DNA from: Tubiluchus corallicola
Lineage: Eukaryota > Priapulida > Priapulimorpha > Priapulimorphida > Tubiluchidae
Direction: 5' to 3'
DNA length: 64,000 nucleotides
Assembly: GCA_030141605.1 (NCBI GenBank)
Contig: JAQGDQ010000001.1
Coordinates: forward strand, 620,001-684,000
The notes beneath the pieces were generated by a model. That model did no database searches. It saw only the letters and a list, made by a program, of their open reading frames with translations, and was not told the DNA's origin. Made by a program: the position numbers and the translations under genes. Positions 1 through 13,841 of this stretch are shown one piece after another. The number at the start of each line of letters is the position of its first letter. Position 1 is the first letter of the stretch.

Positions 1-249
1 AAATATTGAAATGAACATTTTTTTGCCACTTTTCTTACCACAAAAATAGTCTTGCCTTGCACTATTGTTTTATGCATTAGCAAGACTGTTATTTTTGCAA
101 ATATTGCTGCATCATTATCAGTCGTCCAGTATTCACGGACAACTGTATAGTATATTTTCTCACATGTATGCATTATTATTTCAAAAACCTTTATCACCAT
201 ATGTATTAAATGATATAGAATAGACATCTAGTGTTACTCATTCTTTCAG

Positions 250-434
250 CAATGAAACGCAGAGTTAGTGGACAGATTGTGCCTATAACCATACCGCCTT
301 CACTTGAACTAATTGATGACAAGGATTCTAGCCCATCTGATATGCCAAACAACTCAACTAAAAATGTTGAAGAAGCGATGTCAAAAACTAGTTCCAGTGT
401 AACAGCGAAATCTGCAATTTGTAGCATACAGTAG
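250..434 (+). CDS. Last coding exon of an unrecognised gene (partial)
   Basis: A pyrimidine-rich acceptor (ttctttcag) ends at 249 and opens a frame that runs to TAG at 432-434. It codes for about 61 residues, starting with the last two bases of a split codon and then MKRRVSGQ. The peptide is hydrophilic and Ser/Thr/Asp-rich, with a basic RRVSG motif of the kind phosphorylated by basophilic kinases. No domain is recognised. A good poly(A) signal (AATAAA) lies at 739-744, which fits a ~300-bp 3' UTR. The rest of the gene must lie before the window start. The alternative is a chance open frame, but the acceptor, stop and poly(A) order argues for a real terminal exon. Confidence 0.5.
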
Positions 435-738
435 AAATAGTGGGTTAAACAATGCAAACAAATTTTTTGTCACCTAATAATGTGGAAGTCACAATTGTTT
501 TTCTCTAGTATACTGTTTTTACCTGTGCAACTTTGTATACTTTTTATCACTTTACATTTATCTAGTCATAATATAAGTATAATGTTGTAATTATGTACAG
601 ATTTTTATAGCACTATATGGATACCCGACATTTGAACTTGATGTTACTATCAATACTATGGTTATTCACACGAGAAATAATCAACATTCACAACACTGTG
701 TAATTTGAAAAGTTCTTGTTTGAATTGTATTACTGCCA

Positions 739-744
739 AATAAA
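739..744 (+). terminator. Poly(A) signal of the leading + strand gene
   Basis: AATAAA lies about 300 bp after the stop codon at 434, a normal 3' UTR distance. Confidence 0.45.
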
Positions 745-3700
745 CTACTTGCCTGCGATTGTATTCTATTCTTACTTATTTTCCACCTAGACATTACTTT
801 TCTAGGGCTTAATGTACAGTGTTCATAAATTTGCAAGTTTCACATCTTCTAGTCAACATTTCACGAAATTATACTATCTACCAGGTCTGCAACACTACAA
901 AGCTTGGCATTATAACTGCGCTGGTGGTATAATATGAGAAAAATTAATATCAATGATCTACCATGGAATCCTTTATATTGGGTGGACAGAAAATGTCCAA
1001 AAGTTTTGACTACATTAATATTAGAAGCAAATGCCCTACAAAATTGAAATTTTACAGCCTGATATTACAACACATTTCACTTTTGGCTGCAAAAGTCAAG
1101 TTTACAGTTTTAGTCGTTTTTAAGTCAAGTACGCTAAAAAAATCAAATGCCAGATCAATGTCAGCAAATTATCAGCGGAAACACAGCAACGTTGATAAAT
1201 AAAGCAGTTAATATGTGGCAGCAGAATGATAACCTCTCAACCAACTTACATCATGATCTTCACCACAGAAAATAAAACATTTATAAGACTTGTCAAGAAA
1301 AAATGGATTTAATTTTCTGGGTTACAGTATGCAGAATTCCATTGAAGAGAAACAGCACAGAGCCGGTTGATACAGAGAAGCTAAAAGCAAAAATTCTTAG
1401 TGCTGGAATCAAATCTCCTTTGAAGAAGTGAAAAACTTTGTAAGCTTTTGGAAGGCACTCCTTCGTCCTGTTTGCAGTGAAAATGGTGGACACATTGAGC
1501 ACTTGCTATAAATTTTAACAATAGTAACAAAATTTTTCATGCATTTATTTTTTGACTTGTTTTTCGTATATTTGTTTTTTTTTCTAAGGGAGTAACCTAA
1601 AATTTTTGATGTTTGTATACACAATCGCCCGTAATAGCAGCGTGATAATTTTCAAGCGATTCCACTATTTTCTTATATTGTTATCAAAACTTTGCCATAT
1701 TTTTTGCACTACCCGATATCTTAGTTAATATCCTGATGATTTGCTCATAAAAGGCAGTAGTACAAAATTAATGCTTTCCACACAACAGAGTTAGTAAAAT
1801 GCTAGCTACATAAATTAATCATGGAATTATGTTTCTTTTGCAACTTAAGAGCTGTTTGTTTTTGTTTGAAGGTAACAATAATGGCTGTTGTTGCAAAACA
1901 GGATTTCATTGTACATCGAGTAGGTGACACTTTTGTGAATTTGTAGCAGTCTTGTAATGTCAAATGAACTTTTGTAAATGGATTTAAGCAAGGTTGTTAT
2001 TATTCCCTCTACGGTTAAGACATGGAAATCCAAAAAGCAAAATGGGACACTGTATTATAACGGGGAAGGTGATGACATTTGATCTCGATCACTCTAAATT
2101 TGGTAATACAACATCATTTGCACTTAGCTACATACATTGAAAACAGAGAAATATCTGGATTTTAATAATAACAATAATATAATATTTACATAATTATATT
2201 AATCTTTACGCAACTAGCAATTAGATCAGGTTCATAAAACAACATGATGCAGAACTGTGTAAGAGTATCAGATACATTAACATTTTCGCCATAGACATGT
2301 TAGATATGTACATATATATGTATCCATTATGAGCTAGGAATCCAATGGTTTCATCAATTTTGATAACATATAAACACCGAATGAAAGGTATTATCAGATC
2401 ATTGATGTGTGTTCTCGCTAATTTTTCAACTTCTCGTTTTGAAAGTTTTTGTAAAAAATTTATTTTACAGAACAAGAAGTAGCTTGGACTGCTGTAGTCC
2501 ATTTGGATGGTGTGCACAACGATAGTGATTTCAGTTAAATCCCAGTTACGAGTAATGTTTTTCAGAAATTTAACTAGTCATTAAAATTATTTTCTGGAGC
2601 TGTTTACATTGCAAGTAAAAGTGTGTTTGCACTGAAGACTTGCAAGCCCAAATGACAGGCTATTACTTTAAGAACCAGCAAGAGTTCCATGATGGAGGTT
2701 ATTGTACAGGGCTTGAAAAAACTGGAAATAATCATTACTGATAACATACAAACCATTGCCAGTAGTATACCTCTGGCCACTACAGAAAAATAAAAAGCCT
2801 GAAATGAAAAGTGGGTAGAAATTTACAAATAAGCAAATCTATATAACCTAGGAAAGCAATTCTGTTACCAAGTATGTTTACAGATATCACTTTTTTAGTT
2901 CCAGATTTTGTACTTCTAAATATGCCTAACTAAATGTTAGTTTTTCATCCAATGATATTATTTTATTGTACAATGTACATGACATTTATGTATAACACAG
3001 AAGCGCACATCTAACAACAATTACTTTTACAAAGCTGTCAGAAAAACATTTCAGTAGTAAAAAAGCATTATATGGCTATTTGAAATTGTTGTAAAATATT
3101 GACAACGTTAATCTTTAACAAACCAGTTCTTACCACTCTTCATATAAAAAAGTTGTTTCGCAAGTCTATTTGTAAGAAAACACAAATGATTTTATTCAGA
3201 AAACATGCTTTGCTTGCAGTCTTAAATGAACAAAAGCAGATACTAACGTTTAAGCTAAATTTGTGCGAATTTTGAAAAGTAAATTTTGTATACATTAAAC
3301 TATCTTTGATTATTTAGAAATAACAACAATAGTTTTCAATTGCATTGTCATTTACACACAAAAAAAATTTTCAGACTATATTATATTTAAAAAATGCATG
3401 GTTTTATCTTGAAAATTCGATTAGTTCAGCATAGATGAGAAAATGTCAACAAAGAGGCACTGCTTTCAGAAAAATATTTTCCTGAATGCACCATTCATAA
3501 TTAACAACATGCATCACAAAAAGTTAAATTATAACGCATAATTACATCACCATTAAACTAAGGTAAAAATAAATAAGTAAATAACTAATAGACAATGACT
3601 AAAAATTATAATCCTGATGTCTATCTACAACGTTGTTATGAAACCTAACAAATTTTCATCAAGACAAAAGTTACAACAATGACAAATGTGACTATCAATT

Positions 3701-3790
3701 TAATCACAATGCGTCTATAATTAAATAAATACTGACTACAGTACTAAGTAATATATTACAAAGTGCAGCAATTATACTGTATTACTTGTG
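745..3790. other. Intergenic / 3' UTR region, no gene seen
   Basis: AT-rich sequence between the + strand terminal exon and the stop of the minus-strand Polycomb gene. The part nearest 3790 should be that gene's 3' UTR. TTTATT on the + strand (AATAAA on the minus) occurs at 3191-3196 and again near 2962, both possible poly(A) signals. The short open frames here lack splice or domain support. Confidence 0.5.
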
Positions 3791-4363
3791 TTACTCACGT
3801 TCTTTAAAGAATCCATCACAGGTAGTACATTCACGAACTGTTACAGTAACACAATTTGACGTGACATCTGTAATTAGGACATTGTCCATCAGGGGATTAG
3901 ATGGGTGCCACATTCTTGGTTCCCAGCCTATATCAATACTATCTGTGTCAAGATTTTCAGCATCGGAACCTGAATGATCTGTTGCTGTGTGCTCTACCAC
4001 AGGCAACTTTGGACTGAGACTGCTGAGTCGAAGCAGAGGGGGAGGGCTTGAGAAAAATGAGACACTGTCATCAGCAAGCTTGGAAAATTTGGATTCAGGT
4101 TGGGTATCAACCGGAGAATCAAGAGAACGAGAACGTTTCAAGCTGCAGGTACTGGTATCATTTGTGTCAACACTATTTGCATCTTGTGTGTCACTGGTAA
4201 GAGATAATCTTTCCAAATCATCTCTATCATCAATTGATGACAAATTTTCACCAGCACTGGAGTATATTTCCTTGTCATTACTCTGACTGCCATGGTAAGC
4301 ATCATTGGTTGCTAAAGTTTGAGGTTTCAGTTCAGTTTTCCTTTGAGGAGTATTATTTTCAAC
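3791..4363 (-). CDS. Pc: Polycomb exon 5 with Pc box
   Basis: 573 bp, opening in phase 0 at ttttgaag|GTT and ending at TAA. It encodes 190 residues: an acidic, Ser-rich, disordered middle and a terminal Pc box. The stop falls one residue after the box (GFFKERE), a normal end for the family. The last codons read GAAC|GTGAGT, which resembles a donor. Splicing there would only replace the last two residues, so the TAA is preferred. Confidence 0.9.
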   Translation of the reverse strand, partial: VENNTPQRKTELKPQTLATNDAYHGSQSNDKEIYSSAGENLSSIDDRDDLERLSLTSDTQDANSVDTNDTSTCSLKRSRSLDSPVDTQPESKFSKLADDSVSFFSSPPPLLRLSSLSPKLPVVEHTATDHSGSDAENLDTDSIDIGWEPRMWHPSNPLMDNVLITDVTSNCVTVTVRECTTCDGFFKERE

Positions 4364-7300
4364 CTTCAAAATAACAAAGTCAAATAAATGTTACCCCAAG
4401 AGAAGTTTAACAAAATTGTAAATCTCATCATGTTCATGCTACACGTATATGTACATTGCACTTTTTGTGTACATCACTATACTACATAAAAAACACAAAC
4501 GTCATTTTTGGTGAATGGAATAGCTAAAGTGGCTACAAACATAGTTAGCACTTAGCAAATGAATGGATGACCGATGAGAAAACCGTTCTGGCAGTTTTAA
4601 TATTGCTTCTAGCAATATGTACATAGATCCGAATGTGGCTAAAACACCTCTGTCATCCAGTGTCCCATCTAAGAGTATTCTTTGATCCCACTACAACCAT
4701 TTGACATTAATGGTAGAAACAATCACTTTTACAATTAGCAGATGAACCCACCCACACAGAAACACATTCATTAACATGGTACACTGTATTTTGAAGACAG
4801 ACACATTTTCCCATATTCACAATTATGAAAACTTGCTCCCTAAATGACTTACTAAAGTAACTCAGATCTTAAAAAATAGATTTGAAAACTCTTAGTACTT
4901 ACATATCCTGTAAGTTGCAAGCATACATTACTTACAATATAGATAAACTGACATTAGCAGACTATATTGTGGTACTTTAACTAGATAGAAAATTTGTTGC
5001 ATTTAGCATTCAGTCCACCAAGATTTTGCATAACTGTACGCCTATGTTTTAATCAGAGCTATTGGAAACAGTGCCATAAATGTAAAAGTAACATGTTAAA
5101 AGTATGTTACATCACCTGTTGTAAATGTTTCTTTGGTTTTGGACCTCGTTTTAGACCTGTATATCCACGCACTTGTAAACTGCAAAGAGAAACAACCATA
5201 ACCCTAATTTTCAACAAAATAATAAATGTTAGCACAAGAAAAATATACATCCTATATAGTCGAGAAGTTATCACTCGAAAGTTGAAAAAACCTATTTAAA
5301 AAGTTTGATAAACCCTTATGACATGATAAAGCACGGTATAAAACCATTCCAAAGTTAATAACCAGAACATCGTGAAGCTTAAAACAAATAAAAATAACAA
5401 TAAAATTATTAAAACCTTTTCTCAAAAGCTTTAAGCAACCTGTCATCCAGTATGTTTTCTTCTGGTTCCCAAGTGTTGTATCTAGGAAAAGTTCAAGAAA
5501 TATACAGTGTTATTACAATACATTATGAAAATATGATACGAGTATTATATTTGATTAAAAAGAGTCAGGAATCACATACTGTTTAGTGAAACATAGTGCC
5601 ATAGTAGTGTCGCCGGCTTGAGATTAATAGTATATTGTCACACTTGTTATACTTTTGTGCTGCTTAATTTTGGTCACTAAGTGCACTTTTGACTTCTCAG
5701 CTATTCCTCTCCTTCAACAATCATCAACCAAAATGTAGAACAACCTTTTTATTTTAAGTTATTGGTAATATACATATTATATATGTGATGTTTGTGCTGC
5801 GTGCCCTTAGTGATCACATGTGGACAAAAATGCCAGTAAAATAACTGTTAATTCTAGAAGTAATACTCCAGAGAAGCAAATAAATGAAAAAAGTTAAAAT
5901 TAAGCAACTGTTCACAGTTGTATACACGCTTACTATCGTTTAAAGTGAGTATATAATTATGTATATATGTCTTACTTAGGACTCCAACCTTTCCATTTTA
6001 CCAGATATTCAACTCTCCCCTGAAACAAAAAAAATGCTGTACAGCCTTTACAAAAATTTTAAATAAAATTAAAGTAATAAATGTTAACAATTTAAAATAA
6101 AATTAAAGTAATAATTTTAGACTATAAAATTTAATCATCACAGTGGCCTAGCAGCAAGTCCCTGCAGTGTTGTCCCCTTCCACTTTGGAATTCCTTTTCG
6201 GGTAAATACAGTTTTCTGAAATTTGAGCAATATGTTGGTGCTGCTAGACTAATGCCACATGGCTAGGATTATTTCACCTCTTGCTAGAGGACCCACTTAA
6301 GTATAGTTGCGCCACCAAAACATTACGCATAGCAAAACATTCACAAGTAAATCAACCAGGTCTTTAGCTTTTGTCCACCTAAAATTAGCTATGAGGAGTA
6401 CAAAATTCTAAATGGCAGCATTAAAGTGTGCTTGCTTGATGGAGGGAAATACGGCTACTGGAATAGTAATAAAAAATAAAAAGAATGAAAAATTGATCAA
6501 AATAACTGATTTTGAACTACACGAAGTGGTCGTAACAAAAACGTTTTTGTTTTACAAGTAAAAAATACAAAGCAGCACGAAATGTAGCTGTACTTTTAGA
6601 ATCCCATATTTGTCTCAAATTTAGAATTTATTATTATTTTGATAGTTGGTACACTATTTACATAAAGTACAACATATCAAGCCAGAATGTATTTGCAGCA
6701 CTTAACAGTAGAGCATCAACTTCCAAAAAACATGCAAATTACTAAGCTGAGATTTTATAAAAAAGTCACAATTTAACATTTCTTCCAATATCCAGGCTTC
6801 AGTAAGCTGATTACACAAAATAATTTTAATTTAAAACATTAGTTTAAGTTTTAAAAAGATTAATTTCATTTTTTTTCTCACACTGAGTTTGTCATCTATA
6901 GATCACATTACAGGTGAACAAGTGATTAAGAAAAACTATTATATGCAAAAATAATTATACCACCAATAAGTATGCCATAGTTAAATTATTTATCTAGTCT
7001 TTTCGACAACCAAGTACAAGTTGCTCATAATATAAACAACTGTCTATTCTACGTACACTCATATCTCAGTTTACCGGACCTCACTTTTACGGAAATCGGA
7101 TGAAATCTGGACAGTTAAAAGTCCCGCATACTATGGCCACAGTCCGTTGTTTCACGAGCTCACCATTAGTTGGAGGCCATCACTTTGTTTACATCACTAC
7201 ATCAGTGAAACCAAACAGCATGTAACAACATGCGTGTAGCTTGTATGTCAGAAGTGGCCAGTACTACGTTTTTGAGGCAATTGATTCTACATTACCACAA

Positions 7301-7991
7301 GTCTAATACACAGGGCCTACTGTATTAGCTTACAATCGGTAAATACGATAATCGGCAAATTTGGACGAAGACTTCCCACTTTTATCCAGCAAACCAAGAT
7401 ATGAGTGTACAGTTTACACTTTATAGTTATCTATATGCACTGCATAAAATGTATATAGAAACAATTTGGTTATTCGTGGACTGTTTGCATTTCTTTGAAG
7501 TTCTGCTCTCCCATATTATTAGTCACTAATAAAAAACTTTTCCCAGTACCACATCTACTTCTACAGAAGAGTGAATAAATATTTAAATTGTATTAATTAT
7601 TAACTTGTTTAACTTCCCGAACTACAGTAAGTACACATATGTGTATATTATAACAGTTACAGTATTACAGTTACATTATCATAGTATCACAGTTTTAAGT
7701 AATCAATTAGTGAATGACTTTTGTTTTGGCAGCCTGCATGGTGCTAGCAGTACGCAAAACGTTGCAGATTTACATAGTTATTAAGGCCTACAATATATTT
7801 CATATATAATAAGATGCCGAAAAAATGTTGCTCATTTTGTTAAACATATTTTTCTAGCACATGCAAGCTCTCTCACAGCTTGTCGCTTACAGTATTGCGC
7901 GCTTTTCTTATCTTACTTTTCGAATGCGTTTTTTCTCTATGCGTTCAGCAGCAAACACTCGTTCACCAACTGAGGAGAGCTCCATTTTCAT
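3791..7991 (-). CDS. Pc: Polycomb / chromobox (CBX) protein, complete 5-exon gene
   Basis: Polycomb-type reader of H3K27me3, a PRC1 subunit acting in chromatin. Minus-strand coding exons are 7991-7917, 6019-5976, 5481-5416, 5179-5116 and 4363-3791. Phases agree and all joins are GT-AG, giving 273 aa. The chromodomain spans about residues 10-62 and contains VEYLVKWKGW and TWEPEENIL; the aromatic cage residues are F13, W34 and W37. A basic KRGPKPKK stretch (72-79) follows, as in CBX proteins. The middle (about 85-240) is Ser/Asp-rich and low complexity. The last ~30 residues (TDVTSN...GFFKER) form the Pc box that binds RING1 proteins. HP1 is excluded because there is no chromo-shadow domain. 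A second in-frame ATG at 7985 could also serve as start. Confidence 0.93.
5116..5179 (-). CDS. Pc: Polycomb exon 4
   Basis: 64 bp with acceptor tttgcag and donor CAG|GTGATG. It encodes LQVRGYTGLKRGPKPKKHLQQ; the KRGPKPKK stretch is characteristic of Polycomb/CBX proteins just after the chromodomain. Ends in phase 0. Confidence 0.88.
5416..5481 (-). CDS. Pc: Polycomb exon 3
   Basis: 66 bp with acceptor cctag. It completes the split Lys and encodes YNTWEPEENILDDRLLKAFEK, the end of the chromodomain and its C-terminal helix. The donor AAAAG|GTTTTA is weak after position +2. Confidence 0.88.
5976..6019 (-). CDS. Pc: Polycomb exon 2
   Basis: A 44-bp micro-exon with acceptor tttcag and donor AA|GTAAGA. 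It encodes GRVEYLVKWKGWSP, the chromodomain strand with cage residues W34 and W37. Starts in phase 0 and leaves 2 bases of a codon. Confidence 0.9.
7056..7407. mobile_element. 352-bp MITE (Tc1/mariner/pogo-type TIRs) in Polycomb intron 1
   Basis: The left end CACTCATATCTCAGTTTACC and the right end, read in reverse complement (CACTCATATCTTGGTTTGCT), match at 16 of 20 positions. Each end is flanked by TA, the target duplication of Tc1/mariner/pogo elements. The inside is non-coding, so this is a non-autonomous element. Confidence 0.75.
7917..7991 (-). CDS. Pc: Polycomb exon 1
   Basis: 25 codons from ATG (7991) to a donor AAA|GTAAGA. It encodes the start of the chromodomain (RVFAAERIEKKRIRK), including the first cage aromatic, F13. 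Phase 0. Confidence 0.9.
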
Positions 7992-8639
7992 TTTAAAGGT
8001 TGTAATATAACGGCAAATATGAAATTAAAAAGTCGAATTGCAAATTTTCGTTAATTCGTGGCCGTCATGATTGTTTTGTTTTCACAGTTCACCGTCACAG
8101 GCACAGCGTAGAATGAGCGCACGATTCAGTGTTGTCAAAAAAACCCGTCGGTTTTATGCACTATGGTTCTGGGCCCTAGTCACCTGTCAGTAATCAGCAA
8201 CCCATGGCTCCCTGTTGAACTACTGTATTAGCGGACAATATACGGACAAGAAATGTGTTGTGTATGAATGAATAACTTTATTAATTCAGTGTTTAATACA
8301 GTTACACAATTTGGACCCAGCGAAAATGTGGGCATCTTATTATATGTAGCTGACATACTAAGAATCGTTATAATCGTGAACAATTAGAAATAAACAAAAT
8401 CTGACCTTTAACATCAAGAAGACTCAGTATATGATGATTAAAATGTCTAACAACCAAAACAAGAAGAAGAAATAAATATAAGACTAAGAAAATGACTAGT
8501 ACAGCAAACGAAAGAGTATAAATATTTAGGTGACAGGATAAATAAAAACCACAATAATAATTATAGTAATATGTTGCGTGAAAGAAAAACAAAATTATTA
8601 ATTTTGGTAATGAAGCTAAGGTATGTACTATTCCTACTA
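7992..8639. other. Upstream region of the Polycomb gene
   Basis: Expected promoter and 5' UTR of the minus-strand Polycomb gene. I see no strong TATA box or named site, and no coding exon. Confidence 0.35.
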
Positions 8640-9404
8640 AATGTAAATAAAGATGCTTGAAACTATGATAATAATAGCTTTACTGTCAATGTGAAACATG
8701 GACCAATACCAATATTAGAGGATGGAAACTATTAGAGTTCATTATAAAGCACTAAACAAACTGTTAAAAGTAAAAAGAATATACCACATTGGTTGGGAAT
8801 TACTAGCCAAAATGATGTATAGCCAATGAAACAAAGAGTATTATTCAATATTCTCAAAGAATGTGCTAAAATCAGATGATGTCAGATTAGCAAAGCAAAA
8901 TTCAATAATAGAACAGAAAGAAAGAGAATGCTCTAACCGCTGGCATGCTGAAATCATTAAAAAAAGTCATAACTGAACACCTTGCAGAAGATTTGTTACA
9001 AATAACTAAATTACAATGGACTAAGAAGGTTATATTTATACTAATCGGGGATATAGAACAGGAGTTTGAACAGAAACAAAGTTAATGTCAAAAGTAAGAT
9101 TTCTGAAAAAAAGTTATTTAAAAAAAAATCATATGTATTAACTGGTAATGAAGCTCAAGTGAGAGACTTTATGTACATTAGACTAAACATGATAGAAGTT
9201 AAAGGAAATTACCAGAGTAGTAACAAAAGTAACCTCAATTGCCCTATATGTTGTAAGGAAAAAGTACAGAACATGTGTTGGGAATGTGAGGAGCTAAAGC
9301 ACTTAAAGGTGTGGCAAGTGGATGCCAACGACATATCAAGACCGACTGGGCAAACCTTGCAGCAGGCACATGAAACTATCGAAGGAATACTCAGTTACAA
9401 ATAG
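8640..9404 (+). pseudogene. Decayed LINE (non-LTR retrotransposon) 3' coding end
   Basis: Frame-interrupted + strand sequence reads as the C-terminal part of a LINE reverse-transcriptase polyprotein. Fragments resembling LNKLLKVKRIYH, WELLAKMM and LKSDDVRLAKQ come first. A longer open stretch (9066-9404) then contains RDFMYIRLNMIEVKGNYQ followed by a Cys pattern (CPICC...CWEC) like the zinc-knuckle tail of these elements. In-frame stops and at least one frameshift precede 9066, so the copy is dead and 5'-truncated, as LINE copies commonly are. Family assignment within LINEs is not possible by eye. Confidence 0.65.
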
Positions 9405-12739
<3,335 letters not shown>

Positions 12740-13753
12740 GCAATTAATGACCATAGTATACGCGAGGATTTTGCTGAGTGATTGCTAAATGTTCCTGTTC
12801 TTACTTTGCAGATATATATTTGATGATCTGATATTGAATTTTATTTCATTCTCGTTTCTACCAACTTTTCTGTTTTAACAAGTATTTCAAAACTTGCCAA
12901 AACAGTTACTTTGAGAGAATTTATCTTATATGCCAGTGTTAACACGTACATAAGGATTAGCCGCATAAAATACTCCAATTCGTCTCCATACTCATTAGAA
13001 AATAATCTACTGTAATCATTTAAGTTGAATCTCATTTCTCTCTTTGTGTGCAATCAGCAAGAATTTACGATCACGTCCCAACACTAACTTTAAATGCACC
13101 AGGAAAATGCAACAGAACAGTGACCAACCGATTATTGCTTCTACAATGTGTCCAGACGTTATTAATTCATAGCGTGGCTTTTTAAATTTGAAAAGGGTTA
13201 TGAATATCGCCACAAATTAGGACAAAACTTCTGGAGTTAACGGCGAAGATCTTGTCCAGACAGTCGAACAGTGTTAAATGGATTATGTACACATTTTGCG
13301 ATAGGTTTATTGTAAGCCCACACCTTGCATTAACTACTGTAACATTCATCCACTTTTTAGGCAGGAAAGTTTGTCGGTATCGTTCTGTGGAAATGCTGAA
13401 CAAAGTATGCTAAATTTGATCTTAGTCGCCGCGTTGTAGACCAACTCTTGTTGACGAAAGTTAGGAGCCTTCCTAATATAAATCTTTGTCAAATGCACAT
13501 TAAGGTTAAATTTGTACAGAGTTAAAGTCTGCCAAGAACTAAATGAAAACTGAGATACTTGTTTCCAAGACCAGGTTTTTCCTTGACAAAGTATTTATTG
13601 TTCTTGACGGTAATGAACCCTAATCCATGAATTTGGGCTCATGAAAACAGAACACTGGATGGAATCAAATTTCTGATGCACACATTCAAAAACAATCTTG
13701 TGTGCACATAATCCTGCCATTTTAGGAACAGCGTCGAACTAATGTCATAACCA

Positions 13754-13798
13754 GGTGTGTGTGTGCGTGAGCGTGTGCGTGCGTGCGTGCGTGCGTGC

Positions 13799-13839
<41 letters not shown>
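13754..13839. repeat. (GT)n / (GTGC)n microsatellite
   Basis: Alternating GT with an internal GTGC block, about 86 bp. Z-DNA-prone purine/pyrimidine alternation. Confidence 0.95.

Positions 13840-13841
<2 letters not shown>

Noticed and set aside
3791-3803. Donor site GAAC|GTGAGT at the end of the Polycomb frame
   Set aside because: The stop falls right after a complete Pc box as in the family, so a further exon is not needed.
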